From JANWHF01 sp036276235 (lineage in GTDB: Bacteria; Planctomycetota; Phycisphaerae; Tepidisphaerales; Tepidisphaeraceae): a DNA stretch of 17,038 nt. The notes beneath the pieces are model-generated. The model was not told the origin of the DNA. It worked only from the letters and a program-made list of their open reading frames with translations, and ran no database searches. This document shows positions 15,501-17,038 of this stretch, piece after piece (position 1 is the first letter of the stretch; every line of letters begins with the position of its first letter). A program made the translations under genes and the position numbers. Location: NCBI GenBank assembly GCA_036276235.1, contig DATBDZ010000009.1, positions 1-17,038 of the forward strand, given 5' to 3'.

Positions 15501-17038
15501 TTTGAAGTGACCAACGCCGTTGGAACGTCCGAGTCGCCGGCATCGAGTGCCGTAACGGTTACAACGTTGGCCGTTGTTGCGCCGACCGGTTTGAGTGGCA
15601 CATTCAATTCCGCGACAGACATCACGCTGCACTGGGCGAATCACGCCGCCGACGCCAGCGGCTACGAGGTTGATTGGTCCACCGACGGCACCAACTTCCA
15701 GATGCTCGATGAGACGGATGCTGCCACCACCAGCTATGACGTTCAGAATCTCGTGCCGGGAACTGCGTACACGTTCCAGGTCCAAGCGGTCAACGACGCC
15801 GGTGTTTCGGATGTGAGCACGTGGAGCACGACCAGCGGGCCGCCGACTCCGGTGGGACTCTCGGCGACCGTTGCCGGATCGACTCTGGCCATGATCACCT
15901 GGGACCCGGCGATTGCCGCCAGCGGGTATGAATTGAAGCGGATCGCCGCCGACAGCACGACGCAGATCATCAGCGTTTCCGGCGGCAGCAGCGCCACCTA
16001 CTTCGATTTCGTTCCCGACAACACGACCACCTACAGCTACCAAATCCGCGCGGACGGCAGCGGCAACTCCGATTGGAGCGATGCCGTCAACGTCGCGTTC
16101 GTCCCCGCGGCTCCTTCGGGGTTGAATGACGCAATCTCCGGAACGAGCGTAGCGCTCACCTGGACTGACAACTCCAACAACGAAAGCGGCTTCCAGCTCG
16201 AAAGCTCCTCGGATGGCCAATCTTACGGCTATCTCGGATCGGTGGCCGCCAACGCTACCTCGTTCAACGTTGATCTGTCCAGCGTCGGACCGACCACGAC
16301 GTTCCGCATCACGGCGCAGAACTCGGCGGGCAATTCCGATTACGATTATGCGCAGAACCCCGCTGCCCCTTCGGGCCTGGCGGCGATTCCGCTTTCGACC
16401 AGCAGCGTCTTTCTCGCGTGGGACAACAACGCCTCCAACCAGAGCGGCTTCCGCGTTCAATACCAAAATGGCGATGATTGGTTCACGCTGGCGAACACCG
16501 GCGCTGCCACGACGCAATTCCAGGACAGCGGCTTGAGCGCGAGCCAGACGCGCAACTACCGCGTGATCGCCTACAACTCGGCGGGGGATTCCAGTCCTGT
16601 CGGCGTCGCGACCACGCCGCCGGATGGGACGCAATCCAGCTTCAACGATACCGCGCCGGGAACACCGACGGCGGTTAACGCAGGTACCGGCGTCAATCTG
16701 CAGTGGACGCAGCCAACCAGTGGTGCGCCGTCAGGGTACATGGTCGAGGAGAAGCGCCCAAGCGCGGATGGAACGCCCAGCAACTGGGGCGTGGTCACCA
16801 CGACTTCTTCGCTGTCGCAATTTGTCGGATTGCCGATGCAGGCCTCCGCATACCAGTTCCGCATCGTGGCTTACACACGGCGACTTAATGGAGTGGTGTC
16901 AGTTTCGCCGCCGTCGGATTTCGTCAGCGCGAGCTACATGCCAGTGCCCGGCACGCCCACGAATCTGCAGCAATTGCCCGCGCTGAGCGGATATCAAACC
17001 ACGCTGACCTGGGACATGGGCGGCTTGGATGTCGATGG
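12519..17038 (+). CDS. large LEPR-XLL-type surface protein with PKD-like, delta-60 and fibronectin III repeats (3' end outside window)
   Basis: An open frame of at least 1506 codons runs off the right edge. The N-terminus MILRSIVNQIVGLHR...FDLQPLEQRVFLSA has the planctomycete LEPR-XLL-type motif (PLEQRVFLSA, 31-40; Gln replaces Pro in LEPR), a mark of secreted or surface proteins. Four PKD-like domains follow, each with a WGD core (82, 180, 285, 382) and most with a SHTY/SHTF strand. Residues about 430-830 hold seven delta-60-type propeller repeats, with QPDGKIL-like motifs near 454, 515, 570, 634, 684, 749 and 805. From about 835 there are seven fibronectin type III domains and the start of an eighth. 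No enzymatic domain is seen. The role is probably adhesion or cell-surface binding. An in-frame ATG at 12480 is an alternative start; neither has a Shine-Dalgarno. Long antisense open frames are shadows. Confidence 0.9.
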   Translation, partial: MILRSIVNQIVGLHRTWRGISARPPLFDLQPLEQRVFLSAYPHIAPDSSNSDSTVHHGNAFVVDLNANTDDYPGWGQWSINWGDGNSDSPNGWTSAISHTYDTGPNDYTITASYTDGSQNYYGADANVNVHVFGDPPSPITASPNISSDVSTIDEGSNFNLTLTPNTNDDPWADHWLVNWGDASAVQTVTGTAPAVSHTFASSPTNYSISAAYITGDSVPHTAAPFSLQVNDVPPMITLSDNFYHYKTATDGYGEGQATEGSLFQLNLSAYDPGGQTINSWDIDWGDLKSDGSADIQTLSGNPSSVSHVYGRGSTTYNITATAHQGSSTYSVSWSAMASDVGPSLLVTRPASVVEGTLYTLNLAAAEPTGSITQLQHWTINWGDSTSSTVAATATTASHTYSGSPSSYTLSITATDQDGTYTAQLNNDSTFGNGRVQTDIGTHTYDQGYNSIVQPDGKVLTLASSNGSLVVLRYKADGSLDTNDGFGSDASHSSGIITTPYSLYSYDYSNAMALQPDGKILVVGQIGNPSLFYGYQNCFIARFDADGSHDDSFGTNGQVAADYINGVALQSDGKIIARGLNSSWQTVLSRYNTDGTIDHDFAPDVADANGVEPVNGGANWQLWPTMTDTMLIEPDDSIILAGGRFSLSMAHYSADGILDPSFGSSGYVNIGYNAAASVTAIAMQGDRILLAGTVNAYSYYGYVGNFWIGRFNLDGSTDHSFASPYGTVTTDFGSFSTPTDDQVRGLGILSDGTILLGGSSNNLINGATLAFVRYNADGSLDSDFGTGGKLVTGSAQSINRVITLPDDRIMAVGTANGNVTNQDVLLGSFLKDNKVYVTPDVVNLTATAASATQINLTWTLNLSTASAIEVDRSTDGTNFTALTTTLSGSATSYSDTGLSEGHYYYRVRLMSGGVPLSQFSAVADAYAIHAPQSPAAASTTDSGTTISWTSDSSIATDANVYISDDGITFSYLDTVTAAQLSYVVSGLDAQTQYWFEVTNAVGTSESPASSAVTVTTLAVVAPTGLSGTFNSATDITLHWANHAADASGYEVDWSTDGTNFQMLDETDAATTSYDVQNLVPGTAYTFQVQAVNDAGVSDVSTWSTTSGPPTPVGLSATVAGSTLAMITWDPAIAASGYELKRIAADSTTQIISVSGGSSATYFDFVPDNTTTYSYQIRADGSGNSDWSDAVNVAFVPAAPSGLNDAISGTSVALTWTDNSNNESGFQLESSSDGQSYGYLGSVAANATSFNVDLSSVGPTTTFRITAQNSAGNSDYDYAQNPAAPSGLAAIPLSTSSVFLAWDNNASNQSGFRVQYQNGDDWFTLANTGAATTQFQDSGLSASQTRNYRVIAYNSAGDSSPVGVATTPPDGTQSSFNDTAPGTPTAVNAGTGVNLQWTQPTSGAPSGYMVEEKRPSADGTPSNWGVVTTTSSLSQFVGLPMQASAYQFRIVAYTRRLNGVVSVSPPSDFVSASYMPVPGTPTNLQQLPALSGYQTTLTWDMGGLDVD

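Noticed and set aside
15096..16634. 512-codon antisense open frame inside the surface-protein gene
   Set aside because: It is Arg-rich and repetitive, mirrors the fibronectin III coding strand, and has no family resemblance or ribosome binding site.

Overview
This GC-rich window most likely comes from a planctomycete, perhaps a Phycisphaerae-like lineage. The main evidence is a very large secreted protein at the right edge. It starts with a variant of the planctomycete N-terminal LEPR-XLL signature (PLEQRVFLSA) and continues into PKD-like, delta-60 and fibronectin type III repeats. The core genes do not contradict this, but no rRNA is present to settle it.

Layout. Positions 1-230 hold dispersed palindromic repeats. 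A gamma-glutamyltransferase gene (ggt, minus strand) is followed by an intergenic inverted repeat and a clear intrinsic terminator, then rpoD and dnaG on the minus strand. This is the dnaG-rpoD part of the classical macromolecular synthesis operon, without rpsU. A good sigma-70-type promoter precedes dnaG and runs back to back with a small YjbQ-family gene on the plus strand. yjbQ converges on dnaA (minus strand), with a nested palindromic element of about 200 bp between them. Beyond dnaA come a leader of about 500 bp without a credible gene, a tandem-GNAT acetyltransferase (minus) whose 3' end runs into a heptamer-repeat inverted element, and a divergent gene for an exported protein of unknown function. 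Next is a four-helix-bundle (S23/IVP-like) gene enclosed by inverted arrays of 7-bp repeats. Then come rpmA (L27) with its terminator, about 820 bp mostly without genes, and the large surface protein, which leaves the window at the right edge.

Three essential information-processing genes (dnaA, dnaG, rpoD) lie on one strand within about 6.3 kb. The usual partners dnaN, rpsU and rplU are absent from their customary neighbouring positions.

Two themes deserve attention. First, nearly every intergenic space carries a different inverted-repeat element, and three of the elements have arms built of 7-bp units. One of these encloses an intact four-helix-bundle gene, making it the best candidate for an undescribed mobile or RNA-level element. 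Second, genes without a Shine-Dalgarno sequence (rpmA, ggt, the acetyltransferase) have a -10-like box only 7-8 nt before the start codon, which suggests leaderless mRNAs. Genes with a Shine-Dalgarno sequence (dnaA, yjbQ, the exported protein) have promoter candidates further upstream. Everything here comes from reading the sequence; no database search was run.
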